In this document: piece by piece, positions 17,197-25,362 of the stretch
Numbering within the stretch: position 1 is the first letter of the stretch
How the letters are laid out: each line of letters starts with the position of its first letter
Source: LMUY01 sp964245075
GTDB taxonomy: Bacteria > Pseudomonadota > Alphaproteobacteria > Acetobacterales > Acetobacteraceae
NCBI GenBank assembly: GCA_964245075.1
Contig: CAXTLC010000005.1
Coordinates: 22,790-86,789, forward strand
Direction of reading: 5' to 3'
Length of the DNA stretch: 64,000 bases
The notes under the pieces: model-generated
The model's database searches: none
Seen by the model: only the letters and a program-made list of their open reading frames with translations
What the model was told of the DNA's origin: nothing
Translations under genes and position numbers: made by a program

Positions 17197-18360
17197 GTGA
17201 GCGCCACCGCGGACGTGGTGGTGATCGGGCTGGGCGCCGTGGGCAGCGCCACCCTGCACCGGCTGGCGCGGCGCGGCGTGCGCGCGATCGGCATCGACCG
17301 GTGGGACCCGCCGCACGACCATGGCTCCACCCACGGCGAGAGCCGGATCACCCGCCTCGCCGTCGCCGAAGGCCCGTCCTACGTGCCGCTGGTGCGCCGC
17401 TCGCACGAGATCTGGCGCGAGCTGGAAGCGGAAACGGGCGAGACGCTGTTCCTGCAAACGGGCCTGCTGATCATCGGCGAGGGCGACGGCAGCCCCAGCC
17501 ACGGCCAGCCAGGCTTCCTCGGCAGCACCCGGGCCATCGCCGACGCGCACGCCATCGCGCACGAGATGCTGGGCAGCGCGGAGGTCCGGCACCGGTACCC
17601 GCAGTTCCAGGTGCGGGACCCTGAGCACGCCTTCTTCGAGCCCAGCGCCGGCATCCTGTTCCCCGAGCGCGCCGTGGCGTTGCAGCTTCGCCTGGCCCGC
17701 GAGGAGGGCGCCGCCGTGCGGACCGGCGAGACGGTGCTGGCGGTCGAACCGTGCGGCAGCGGCGTCGCCGTGGTGACGGACCGCGGCCGCATCGAGGCGG
17801 GCCGGGCCGTGCTGGCGGCGGGCGCATGGCTGCCGGGCCTGGCCGGCGGCGCGATGCCGCAGCGGACACAGGTGCACCGGCAAGCCATCCTGTGGTTCGA
17901 GACGGACGAGCCGGCGCTGTACGACCCGGCGCGTTGCCCTCCCTTCATCTGGATGCACGGCATGGGCGAGGAGGATTACCTATACGGCTTCCCCATCCTG
18001 CCCGGCGCCGCCGGCGTCAAGGTCGCCACCGAGCGCTACGCCGGGCACGTGGACCCGGACAAGGTTGACCGCGCCGTGCCGGCGAAGGAAGCCCGCGCCA
18101 TGTTCGACCGCCACGTCGCCGGCCGGCTGCGCGGGGTGACGAACCGGCTCGTGAAGGCGGCCACCTGCCTCTACACGGTCACGCCGGACGCCGGCTTCAT
18201 CGTGGACCGGCTCTGGGAGAACGGGTCGGTGCTCGCGGCTTCAGCCTGTTCCGGGCACGGCTTCAAGCACTCCCCCGCGCTGGGCGAGCAACTGGCGGCG
18301 ATGGCGGTGGAGCCGGGCATGGTGGCGCAAGCAGGCTTCGCGATGGCCAGGTTCGGCTAG
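17197..18360 (+). CDS. FAD-dependent oxidoreductase, sarcosine oxidase / N-methyltryptophan oxidase-like
   Basis: A 387-residue DAO-family flavoprotein, the size of monomeric sarcosine oxidase. It begins at a GTG with the ADP-binding fold VVVIGLGAVGSATLHRLARR at once, followed by GSTHGESRITR, the FAD-contact motif of this family. Cys324 in ATCLYTVTPD corresponds to the cysteine that binds FAD covalently in monomeric sarcosine oxidase. The C-terminus has SACSGHGFKHSPALGE, the second flavin-contact motif. It oxidises a secondary amine or N-methyl amino acid to an imine with H2O2. It is divergent from the monooxygenase at 15750-17060. Confidence 0.84.
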   Translation: MSATADVVVIGLGAVGSATLHRLARRGVRAIGIDRWDPPHDHGSTHGESRITRLAVAEGPSYVPLVRRSHEIWRELEAETGETLFLQTGLLIIGEGDGSPSHGQPGFLGSTRAIADAHAIAHEMLGSAEVRHRYPQFQVRDPEHAFFEPSAGILFPERAVALQLRLAREEGAAVRTGETVLAVEPCGSGVAVVTDRGRIEAGRAVLAAGAWLPGLAGGAMPQRTQVHRQAILWFETDEPALYDPARCPPFIWMHGMGEEDYLYGFPILPGAAGVKVATERYAGHVDPDKVDRAVPAKEARAMFDRHVAGRLRGVTNRLVKAATCLYTVTPDAGFIVDRLWENGSVLAASACSGHGFKHSPALGEQLAAMAVEPGMVAQAGFAMARFG

Positions 18361-18366
18361 AACGCG

Positions 18367-19269
18367 ATGACGGCGATCTTCCTCGACTGCACGGATGACA
18401 TGCTGCCGCTCTGGCACGGCGTGCAGCATCCGGGTGACCCGGCGGTCAGCGTCAACATGTCGCCCGGCCAGCCGGCGGACATCCCTGCCCTGCTCGCCGG
18501 CCATGACACCTGCATCGACGACCACAGCTACTTCGACGCCGCCACCCTGGCGCGCTGCACCGGGCTGAGGCGGATCGTGTTCCTCGGCACCGGCGCGTCC
18601 TCGTTCATCGACCTGTCAGCCGCCGAGCGCTGCGGCGTCGCCGTGCATACGATCAAGGGCTACGGCGACACGGCCGTGGCCGAGCACACGCTCGCGCTCG
18701 TCCTCGCCGCCGCCCGCAGCGTCGCGCGGATGGACCGGGAAGTGCGGGCCGGGCAGTGGCGGCAGATCCCCGGCGTGCAGTTGCTGGGCCGCACGCTGGG
18801 CATCATCGGCCTGGGCGGCATCGGGCGCGAGGTGGCGCGCATGGCGGGCGGACTCGGCATGGCGGTGCTGGCCTGGAACCGCACTCCCGTTGCCGGCGCG
18901 GGCGCCACGCTGGACGAGGTGCTGACGCGCTCGGACGTGCTGTGCCTGACCCTGGCGCTGACCGAGGCCACGCGCGGCTTCCTGGACGCCGCGAGGTTGG
19001 CACGCACCAAGCCCGGCGTGATCTTCGTCAACACGGCCCGCGCGGACATCGTGGACAACGCGGCGCTGGCGCGGCTCCTCGCGTCCGGGCACGTCAGCCA
19101 CGCCGCCTTGGACGTGTTCTCCCCCGAGCCGCCTTCCCCGGACGATCCGCTGCTCGGCCTGCCGAACGTGACGCTGACGGCGCATGCCGGGTTCATGACG
19201 CCGGAAGCGACGATGACGATGCTGCGCCGGGCGCTGGACATCGTGATCGCGGCTGACAGCGCCGGGTAG
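18367..19269 (+). CDS. D-isomer-specific 2-hydroxyacid dehydrogenase family protein
   Basis: A 300-residue NAD-binding dehydrogenase of the SerA/GyaR type. The Rossmann motif TLGIIGLGGIGREVARMAGG lies in the middle. The catalytic-region segments are IFVNTARADIVDNAALARLL (Arg), DVFSPEPPSPDDPLL (Glu) and LTAHAGFMTPEA (His). It starts 6 nt after the flavoprotein gene, so the two form an operon. Substrate unassigned; the reaction is 2-oxoacid/2-hydroxyacid interconversion in the family. Confidence 0.83.
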   Translation: MTAIFLDCTDDMLPLWHGVQHPGDPAVSVNMSPGQPADIPALLAGHDTCIDDHSYFDAATLARCTGLRRIVFLGTGASSFIDLSAAERCGVAVHTIKGYGDTAVAEHTLALVLAAARSVARMDREVRAGQWRQIPGVQLLGRTLGIIGLGGIGREVARMAGGLGMAVLAWNRTPVAGAGATLDEVLTRSDVLCLTLALTEATRGFLDAARLARTKPGVIFVNTARADIVDNAALARLLASGHVSHAALDVFSPEPPSPDDPLLGLPNVTLTAHAGFMTPEATMTMLRRALDIVIAADSAG

Positions 19270-19400
19270 CCGCACGCATATTGAACCCGTCACGGCGGCC
19301 TACGGCATCATTCGACCGCCCGCGGTCAGCCGCCCGGCAAAGGTGCTTGTGAAAACAATGAGTTAGGGCTTTCTTGCGACGCACTTCGGTCGGAAAAGCT

Positions 19401-19580
19401 CTAGCCGCCATCCTGCTTGGCCCCATCCAGCCGGCGGGCGGCCTGCTCGCGTTCCAGCCGTTCCTTCTGGCGCTCGGCAACCGTGCGGCCATGCCGGGCG
19501 CGGTTGGCCGCGGCAGCTTCCGCCTCCTCCTCACGCACCTTGGCCTTGCGCGCCCTGCGCAAATTGACAATCTCACCCAT
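19401..19580 (-). CDS. DUF4169 family small protein
   Basis: A 59-residue basic, helical protein starting at the ATG that gives MGEIVNLRRARKAKVREEEA, the typical N-terminus of DUF4169. It then reads ANRARHGRTVAERQKERLE. Longer versions of the frame add 20 unlikely residues. Function unknown; these proteins are common in alphaproteobacteria. The 131-bp stretch at 19270-19400 downstream shows no gene. Confidence 0.75.
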   Translation of the reverse strand: MGEIVNLRRARKAKVREEEAEAAAANRARHGRTVAERQKERLEREQAARRLDGAKQDGG

Positions 19581-19657
19581 TGCGCACGGTCGCGTGAGAA
19601 CCCCTTGCGGGATGATGCGTTTCCGTACCGCAACCAACACCGGAAGGGGTGTCAGGC

Positions 19658-19807
19658 GTGGGTACTATCATCGTCATCATTCTCATCATCTTGCTGCTCG
19701 GAGGCGGCGGATACGGCTATAACGCGGGTTGGGGCTACGGCCCGACCGGCGGCATCGGCCTGATCGTGCTCATCCTCGTCGTCCTGCTGGTGCTCGGCAG
19801 GATCTAG
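19658..19807 (+). CDS. DUF3309-like small membrane protein
   Basis: A 49-residue protein from a GTG at 19658, with GGAAGGGG about 8 nt upstream. It has two hydrophobic helices (GTIIVIILIILLLGG and IGLIVLILVVLLVLGRI) separated by a Gly/Tyr-rich loop YGYNAGWGYGPTGG. This pattern matches the DUF3309 family of stress-associated small inner-membrane proteins in proteobacteria. Its role is unknown. It converges on mtnP. Confidence 0.72.
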   Translation: MGTIIVIILIILLLGGGGYGYNAGWGYGPTGGIGLIVLILVVLLVLGRI

Positions 19808-19818
19808 CCAATCCCTTG

Positions 19819-19849
19819 GCGGGCCGGGTCACGCGAGCACCCGGCCCGC
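19819..19849. terminator. Candidate bidirectional terminator hairpin
   Basis: A perfect 11-bp inverted repeat, GCGGGCCGGGT and ACCCGGCCCGC, with a 9-nt loop. It lies between the convergent small membrane protein gene and mtnP and overlaps the last codons of mtnP. It has no T tract, so it is a strong hairpin but not a textbook intrinsic terminator. Confidence 0.45.
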
Positions 19850-20698
19850 TACCGCGTCGAGCTTCTCCATCAGCGCCGGGTCCCGCGCGTGCGCCGCGGT
19901 GACGATAGCGAAATCCAGCGCCCTGTCGCAGCCCGCCGGGCAAGGACCCCGAGGCGCTCCAAGCACCGGGACCAGCGAGTGGACCAGGGCGCGCGCCTTG
20001 TCGGCGTTGCTCGCCATCACCTTCGTCACCTGCTCGACCGTGACATGCCCATGGTCAGGGTGCCAGCAGTCGAAGTCGGTCACCATGGCGATGGAAGCGT
20101 AGCAAAGCTCCGCTTCCCGGGCGAGCTTGGCTTCCGGCATGTTGGTCATGCCGATCACGCTGCAACCCCAGCTCCGATACAGCTCGCTTTCCGCCCTGGT
20201 GGAGAACTGCGGCCCTTCCATCACGAGATAGCTGCCGCCGCGGCTGATCGGCAGGCCGAGCGACTGCGCCGCCGCGAGTGCGGCATCGCCGATGCGGGGG
20301 CAGACGGGATGGGCGACGCTGACGTGGGCCACGCAACCCTGGCCGAAGAAGCTCTTCTCCCGCGCGAAGCTGCGATCGATGAACTGGTCCACGATCACGA
20401 AGTGGCCGGGCGGGTAATCCTCCCGCAGGCTGCCCACCGCCGACAGCGACAACACGTCCGTGACGCCGGACCGTTTCAGCGCGTCGATGTTCGCGCGGTA
20501 GTTTAGGTGGCTGGGCGACAGGCGGTGCCCCCGGCCGTGGCGGGGCAGGAACACGCACTGCACCCCGGCCAACCAGCCGAACAGCAGATGATCGGACGGC
20601 TCGCCCCACGGCGTGGGAACGTGCCGCCATTCCTTGTCTTCCAGCCCGTCGATGTCGTAGAGGCCCGAGCCGCCGATGATGCCGATCACCGGTTGCAC
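19829..20698 (-). CDS. mtnP: S-methyl-5'-thioadenosine phosphorylase
   Basis: A 289-residue purine nucleoside phosphorylase family enzyme. It splits 5'-methylthioadenosine with phosphate into adenine and 5-methylthioribose-1-phosphate in methionine salvage. The visible signatures are IGIIGGSGLYDIDGLED at the N-terminus, the phosphate-site segment FLPRHGRGHRLSPSHLNYRA, LSLSAVGSLREDYPPG, and the substrate-site block YLVMEGPQFSTRAESELYRS followed by IGMTNMPEAKLAREAELCY. It follows petC by 14 nt and is probably the last gene of the bc1 transcript. Confidence 0.95.
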   Translation of the reverse strand: MQPVIGIIGGSGLYDIDGLEDKEWRHVPTPWGEPSDHLLFGWLAGVQCVFLPRHGRGHRLSPSHLNYRANIDALKRSGVTDVLSLSAVGSLREDYPPGHFVIVDQFIDRSFAREKSFFGQGCVAHVSVAHPVCPRIGDAALAAAQSLGLPISRGGSYLVMEGPQFSTRAESELYRSWGCSVIGMTNMPEAKLAREAELCYASIAMVTDFDCWHPDHGHVTVEQVTKVMASNADKARALVHSLVPVLGAPRGPCPAGCDRALDFAIVTAAHARDPALMEKLDAVAGRVLA

Positions 20699-20712
20699 GG
20701 CCTGCGTGCCGC

Positions 20713-21471
20713 TCAGTGGACGTCAGCCCAGATTTTCCGCTTCACGGCATAGGTCACCACCGTCATCCCCGCGAGGAACAGGACGATGCGGACGCCCATG
20801 CGCTTGCGCTCCTCCATCTCCGGATTGGCCATGTAGGTCAGGAAGGTGGAAACGTCCTTCGCCATCTGGTCCACCGTCGCGGGCGTGCCGTCGGCGTAGT
20901 CCACGGCGCCGTCATGCAGCGGCGGCGCCATGGCGATCTGCCGGCCCGGGAAATACACGTTGTAGTTCATCCCGTCCGCCATCTTCATCCCGGCCGGCGG
21001 ATCGCGGTAGCCGACCATCAGGCCGTAGATGTAGTCCGCGCCACCCTCGCGCGCCTTCTCGATCAATGAGTGATCGGGCGGAAGCGCGCCGTTGTTGGCC
21101 GCGCGCGCGGCCTTGTCGTTCGGGAATGGCGAGCGGAAATGGTCAGACGGAAGCGCCGGACGCTCGATCGGCTGCCCGGAGTCGTCCGTTCCCCCCGGGA
21201 CGGTGATGCCGGCGGCGAACGCCTTCACCTGCTCGGGCGTGAGACCGATGCCAAGCAGGTTTCGGTAGTACGCCTCCTTCATGGAATGGCAATTGGCGCA
21301 AACCCCCTGCCAAACCTGCAATCCGCGCTGCTCGGACGCCCGGTCAAAGGTGCCGAACGGGCCGTTGAAGGAAAACGGCACGTTGGGCGGCGCTTCCGGC
21401 TCCGCAGACTGCGCCGCCGCCAGGCCCGGCAGCGCCAAGGCCGCCGTCAAGGAGAGAACCGCGAGCCGCAT
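20713..21471 (-). CDS. petC: Cytochrome c1 of the bc1 complex
   Basis: A 252-residue subunit of ubiquinol-cytochrome c reductase. A signal peptide (RLAVLSLTAALALPGLAAAQ) exports the haem domain to the periplasm. The haem c motif is CANCH near residue 59. The region PPAGMKMADGMNYNVYFPG supplies the axial Met. The tail anchor MGVRIVLFLAGMTVVTYAVKRKIW ends the protein. The ATG overlaps the petB stop (TGATG); a GTG one codon earlier is possible. It carries electrons from the Rieske centre to soluble cytochrome c. Confidence 0.93.
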   Translation of the reverse strand: MRLAVLSLTAALALPGLAAAQSAEPEAPPNVPFSFNGPFGTFDRASEQRGLQVWQGVCANCHSMKEAYYRNLLGIGLTPEQVKAFAAGITVPGGTDDSGQPIERPALPSDHFRSPFPNDKAARAANNGALPPDHSLIEKAREGGADYIYGLMVGYRDPPAGMKMADGMNYNVYFPGRQIAMAPPLHDGAVDYADGTPATVDQMAKDVSTFLTYMANPEMEERKRMGVRIVLFLAGMTVVTYAVKRKIWADVH

Positions 21472-22763
21472 CACATCTTCTCCATCGGCTTGGCCGCGGC
21501 ACCCTGCGGCAGTGGCCCGCCGCCGGACCCGGACCCGGGGCCGCTGTTGCGCAACACCGGGCGGCTGATGCTTTCCGGCAGCGGCAACGGCCGCTCGACG
21601 ACCCCGAGGATGGGCAGCAGCACCAGGAAGTGCAGGAAGTAGTAGGCAGTGGCCACGCGGCCGAGCACGACCCAGATGCCTTCCGGCCGATGGGCACCGA
21701 CGAAGCCCAGCACCACCAGGGATAGCACCAGCACCAGCACCAGTTGCCGGTAGATCGGCCGGAACCGGGCCGAGCGGACCGGCGAGGTGTCAAGCCACGG
21801 CAGCAGGAACAGCACCGCGATGGCGCCGAACATCAGGGACACGCCGCCAAGCTTGGACGGCACGGCGCGCAGGATGGCGTAGAACGGCAGGAAGTACCAT
21901 TCCGGCACGATCTCGGCCGGCGTCGCGAGCGGGTTGGCCGGGATGTAGTTGTCCGAGTGGCCCAGGTAGTTCGGCGCGAAGAACACCAGCAATGCGAACA
22001 CCATCAGGTAGATGCAGATGCCGACGCTGTCCTTGATGGTGTAGTACGGGTGGAACGGGATGGTGTCCTGCGGGCTCTTCACGTCGATGCCCAGCGGGTT
22101 GTTCGACCCGGTGATGTGCAGCGCCACGATATGCAGGAACACGGTGCCCGTGATCATGAATGGCAGCAGGTAGTGCAGCGCGAAGAACCGGTTCAGCGTC
22201 GGGTTGTCGACGGAGAAGCCGCCCCACAGCCAGGTCACGACCCCTTCGCCGACCACGGGGATGGCGGAGAACAGGTTGGTGATGACGGTGGCGCCCCAGT
22301 AGCTCATCTGGCCCCACGGCAACACGTAGCCCATGAACGCGGTGGCCATCATCAGCAGCAGGATGACCACGCCCAGCATGAACAGCAGCTCGCGGGGCGC
22401 CTTGTAGGACCCGTAGTACAGCGCCCGGAAGATGTGGATGTACACGACGATGAAGAACATCGACGCGCCGGTCGCGTGCACGTAGCGCAGCAGCCAGCCG
22501 TAGTTCACGTCCCGCATGATGCGTTCGACGCTGTCGAAGGCGAGCTGGGTGTTGGCCGTGTAGTTCATCGCCAGGAACACGCCCGTGGCGATCATGATCG
22601 CCAGGTTGATCATCGCCAGCGCGCCGAAGTTCCAGAAGTAGTTGAAGTTCTTCGGCGTCGGGAACGTCCCGTATTCCTTCTGCATCATCGTGAAGATGGG
22701 CATCCGGGTATCGACCCAGTTCAGCACCGGGTTTTTGAAATCGCTCTTGTGCAGTCCGGCCAC
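21471..22763 (-). CDS. petB: Cytochrome b of the bc1 complex
   Basis: A 430-residue, eight-helix subunit that holds the two b haems and both quinone sites. Visible features are the haem-ligand helices HATGASMFFIVVYIHIFRAL and LPFMITGTVFLHIVALHITG, the Qo-site motif PEWYF (VPEWYFLPFYAILRAVPSKLGG), and GYVLPWGQMSYWGATVITNL. The extension after the last helix is glycine- and proline-rich. It lies between petA (10 bp upstream) and petC (overlapping), forming the standard fbc operon. Confidence 0.95.
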   Translation of the reverse strand: MAGLHKSDFKNPVLNWVDTRMPIFTMMQKEYGTFPTPKNFNYFWNFGALAMINLAIMIATGVFLAMNYTANTQLAFDSVERIMRDVNYGWLLRYVHATGASMFFIVVYIHIFRALYYGSYKAPRELLFMLGVVILLLMMATAFMGYVLPWGQMSYWGATVITNLFSAIPVVGEGVVTWLWGGFSVDNPTLNRFFALHYLLPFMITGTVFLHIVALHITGSNNPLGIDVKSPQDTIPFHPYYTIKDSVGICIYLMVFALLVFFAPNYLGHSDNYIPANPLATPAEIVPEWYFLPFYAILRAVPSKLGGVSLMFGAIAVLFLLPWLDTSPVRSARFRPIYRQLVLVLVLSLVVLGFVGAHRPEGIWVVLGRVATAYYFLHFLVLLPILGVVERPLPLPESISRPVLRNSGPGSGSGGGPLPQGAAAKPMEKM

Positions 22764-22773
22764 GATGTTCTCC

Positions 22774-23349
22774 TCAGCCGATCTTGATCTTGGTGTCGCC
22801 TTCGAAGGCGTAGGGCGGCAGCGGCAGGTTCGCCGGCGCCGGGCCGTGCCGGACGCGGCCAGACACGTCGTACTGGCTGCCGTGGCAGGGGCAGAACCAG
22901 CCGCCCCATTCCCCGCGCGGGTCCGTCGGCTTGTTGCCCAGCGGGACGCAGCCGAGATGGGTGCAGATGCCGACCAGCACGATCCACTGGCCGTGGCCGT
23001 CCTTGATGCGGGACTGGTCGCTCGCCGGCTCGATCAGCTGGTTGAGCGGCACGGCCTCGACGGTCTTGATCTCCTCCGGGGTGCGGTGGCGCACGAAGAT
23101 CGGCTTGCCGCGCCAGACGGTGGTGATGCCCATGCCTTCGCTGATGGAGCTGAGGTCGACCTCGATGGAAGACAGCGCCAGGATGTCGCTGGCCGGGTTC
23201 ATGCTGTCGATCAGCGGCCAAACGATCGCGCCCAGGCCGACCACCGCGCCGGCGCCGGCCACGAGCTTGAGGAAGTCCCGGCGGGCGCCGACTGGTTCGC
23301 CGACGTGACCGAGCGCGGCGCGCATCTCAGCGGGGGAGGTGGTGGACAT
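22774..23349 (-). CDS. petA: Rieske iron-sulfur subunit of the bc1 complex
   Basis: A 191-residue ubiquinol-cytochrome c reductase iron-sulfur protein. A Tat-type N-terminus precedes the membrane anchor (RRDFLKLVAGAGAVVGLGA), so it is folded before export. The 2Fe-2S cluster ligands are in CTHLGCVP and CPCHGSQYD. It takes the first electron from quinol. It is the first gene of the petABC-mtnP transcript. The 105-bp region at 23350-23454 between it and hemF must hold the divergent promoters. Confidence 0.95.
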   Translation of the reverse strand: MSTTSPAEMRAALGHVGEPVGARRDFLKLVAGAGAVVGLGAIVWPLIDSMNPASDILALSSIEVDLSSISEGMGITTVWRGKPIFVRHRTPEEIKTVEAVPLNQLIEPASDQSRIKDGHGQWIVLVGICTHLGCVPLGNKPTDPRGEWGGWFCPCHGSQYDVSGRVRHGPAPANLPLPPYAFEGDTKIKIG

Positions 23350-23454
23350 GCGGCGGCAACCCTTCTCAAGCAGAGCGCGGCTGTTCTAGGGGACGGGGTA
23401 TCCCGCTGCAACACGCGCCGTTACTCGTTGGCTGATACATTGGAAGGTTCACCC

Positions 23455-24396
23455 ATGGCGCAAGAACCGGAACAGTTCACCACACGTCCCGCAACACACG
23501 CGGAGTTGCGCCCGCAAGCCGAAGCGTGGTTCGCCAGCCTGCGGGACCGGCTCTGCGCCGCGTTCGAAGCGATCGAGGACGAGGGCGGCGCCCTGGCCTC
23601 TCCCCCAGCCCCTCCCCTGGCCTCTCCCTTGGCTTCTCCCCTGGGGGACCGCCCGGCCGGCCGCTTCACCCGCTCGCCGTGGAGCCGCCCGGGGCTGGAA
23701 GGCGGCGGCGAGATCGGCCTGATGCACGGCCGGGTGTTCGAGAAGGTCGGCGTGAACGTTTCCGTCGTGTCCGGCGAGTTCAGCCCGGAGTTCCGCGGCT
23801 CGATCCCCGGGGCGGCGGACGACCCGAGGTTCTGGGCCGGGGGCATCAGCGTGGTGGCCCATCCGCAAAGCCCCCGCGTGCCGGCCGCGCACATGAACAC
23901 CCGCATGATCGTCACCACCCGCGGCTGGTTCGGCGGCGGCGGGGACATCACCCCCATCACGCCCGAGTCGGCGGAAGCGGGGGAAGACGCCGCAACCTTC
24001 CACGCCGCGTTCGAGCACGCCTGCCAGGCGCACGACCCGGCCTACTATCCCGAGTTCAAGGCCTGGTGCGACCGCTACTTCTTCCTGCCGCACCGGGGCG
24101 AGCCGCGCGGCCTGGGCGGCATCTTCTACGACCACCTCGACCGGCAGGGCGCGGCGGCGGATTTCGCCTTCACCCAGGACGTCGGCCTGGCCTTCCTCCA
24201 TGCCTACCCGGCCATCGTCCGGCGGCGGATGGACGCGCGGTGGACGCCGGCCGAGCGGGAGCACCAGTTGGTCCGCCGGGGCCGCTACGTGGAGTTCAAC
24301 CTGCTGCACGACCGCGGCACGCTGTTCGGCCTGAAGACCGGCGGCAACGTGGAGGCGATCCTGATGAGCCTGCCGCCAGAGGTCCGCTGGCCTTGA
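23455..24396 (+). CDS. hemF: Oxygen-dependent coproporphyrinogen III oxidase
   Basis: A 313-residue enzyme of haem biosynthesis converting coproporphyrinogen III to protoporphyrinogen IX with O2. Conserved segments are VFEKVGVNVSVVSGEFSPEF, AAHMNTRMIVT, WFGGGGDITPITP, YFFLPHRGEPRGLGGIFYD and RRGRYVEFNLLHDRGTLFGL. The ATG has GGAAGG 7 nt upstream. Residues 46-68 are an unusual Pro/Ala/Ser/Leu insertion (PPAPPLASPLASPLGDRP) between the N-terminal helix and the first conserved strand. Its DNA is a run of CCTCTCCC-like units like the intergenic repeats. It is divergent from the bc1 operon, placing haem supply next to a haem-rich complex. Confidence 0.93.
   Translation: MAQEPEQFTTRPATHAELRPQAEAWFASLRDRLCAAFEAIEDEGGALASPPAPPLASPLASPLGDRPAGRFTRSPWSRPGLEGGGEIGLMHGRVFEKVGVNVSVVSGEFSPEFRGSIPGAADDPRFWAGGISVVAHPQSPRVPAAHMNTRMIVTTRGWFGGGGDITPITPESAEAGEDAATFHAAFEHACQAHDPAYYPEFKAWCDRYFFLPHRGEPRGLGGIFYDHLDRQGAAADFAFTQDVGLAFLHAYPAIVRRRMDARWTPAEREHQLVRRGRYVEFNLLHDRGTLFGLKTGGNVEAILMSLPPEVRWP
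23590..23658 (+). repeat. CCTCTCCC-type repeat inside hemF
   Basis: The sequence consists of imperfect units of GCCTCTCCC and CCCCTGG, the pattern of the intergenic hairpin repeat family. It is read in frame and adds about 23 residues rich in Pro, Ala, Ser and Leu to HemF. Enterobacterial HemF has a short linker at this place. Confidence 0.55.
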
Positions 24397-24446
24397 GGCC
24401 GGTTTTCGTGTTTCGTTGGCGACAACCAACAAGGGAGTTTAGCGCC

Positions 24447-24941
24447 ATGATCATCCGGTTCGCCGTCCTGCTGGCTTTCGTGCTGGCCTTGCCCGGGCTG
24501 GCCCTGGCACAAGCGCCCGCCCCCGCCCCGCGTCACGCCCCCGTTGCGGCGGCGCGGGCGCCGGCCGCGTCCGCCGGGCCGGCCCTGATCGACGTGAACT
24601 CGGCCGACGAGCGCACGCTCGATTCGCTGCCCGGCGTGGGCCCTGCCCGGGCCAAGGCGATCGTGGCCAACCGGCCATACACCGAGAAGCAGCAACTGGT
24701 CAGCAAGAAGGCGGTGCCGGCCAACGTGCTGGCGGACATCGGGGACCGCATCGCGCTGGCCAACGTGAACACCGCCACCGCGGCCGACATGACGAAGATC
24801 CTGCCCAACGTGGGGCCGGTGCGTGCCCAGCAGATCGTGGACAAGCGCCCCTACGCCGCCTTGCCCGACCTGGTGGCCAAGGGCGCGCTGACGCAGGGCG
24901 TGCTGGCCGGGCTGCGCGGGCTGATCACCACCGGGCCGTGA
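24447..24941 (+). CDS. Helix-hairpin-helix (ComEA-like) exported protein
   Basis: A 164-residue protein with a signal peptide (IIRFAVLLAFVLALPGLALAQ), an Ala/Pro linker, then two ComEA-type helix-hairpin-helix units: LIDVNSADERTLDSLPGVG and ANVNTATAADMTKILPNVG. Such units bind double-stranded DNA without sequence preference. ComEA is the periplasmic DNA receptor of competence, but many proteobacteria have short relatives with no known role. No other competence gene is nearby. GGGAG lies about 10 nt before the ATG. Confidence 0.78.
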   Translation: MIIRFAVLLAFVLALPGLALAQAPAPAPRHAPVAAARAPAASAGPALIDVNSADERTLDSLPGVGPARAKAIVANRPYTEKQQLVSKKAVPANVLADIGDRIALANVNTATAADMTKILPNVGPVRAQQIVDKRPYAALPDLVAKGALTQGVLAGLRGLITTGP

Positions 24942-24951
24942 TGCCCGCCCC

Positions 24952-25302
24952 ATGGCAGAGCACCGGCTGAGCATCCGGATCGACCTTGCCGGCGGCGCGC
25001 GGATCGGGCCGGGCAAGATCGCGTTGCTGGAGGAGATCGCCCGGCACGGCTCCATCTCCGCCGCCGGGCGGGCGATGGGAATGTCGTATCGCCGGGCATG
25101 GCAGTTGACGGAAGCGCTGAACAGCGCCGTCGGCGAGAAGCTGGTGGAAACCGCGGCGGGCGGCTCGGGCGGGGGCGGCACCCGGCTCACGCCGGCGGGG
25201 CTCCTGCTGGTGCAACGCTACCGCGCCATCGAGCAGGACGCCGCCGCCGCCGCCGCCGGCCACCTCCGGACGATCGTGCCGCCTGCCCCACCGGATAAGT
25301 GA
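24952..25302 (+). CDS. ModE N-terminal-type winged helix regulator (stand-alone DNA-binding domain)
   Basis: A 116-residue protein consisting of the LysR/ModE-type winged helix only. It shows IGPGKIALLEEIARHGSISAAGR then AMGMSYRRAWQLTEALN, which is the ModE recognition-helix pattern. The molybdate-binding (TOBE) domain of full ModE is absent. It sits between the HhH gene and the metal transporter operon, 60 bp before the binding-protein start. A role in molybdate- or metal-linked regulation is possible. The molybdopterin enzyme at 13.5 kb is not adjacent. Confidence 0.78.
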   Translation: MAEHRLSIRIDLAGGARIGPGKIALLEEIARHGSISAAGRAMGMSYRRAWQLTEALNSAVGEKLVETAAGGSGGGGTRLTPAGLLLVQRYRAIEQDAAAAAAGHLRTIVPPAPPDK

Positions 25303-25316
25303 GGCTTGTCCGCGAC

Positions 25317-25333
25317 TAATGTTATGTTATACC
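25317..25333. promoter_or_regulatory. AT-rich site upstream of the metal transporter, possible Fur/Zur-family box
   Basis: TAATGTTATGTTATACC is a conspicuous AT-rich element in very GC-rich DNA, 30 bp before the binding-protein start. It contains the ATGTTAT half-site typical of Fur/Zur-family operators upstream of zinc uptake genes. The second half is poorly conserved, so only a half-site match is claimed. Confidence 0.35.
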
Positions 25334-25362
25334 AACCGGTGCTGACCGGTAGGATCTCGACG

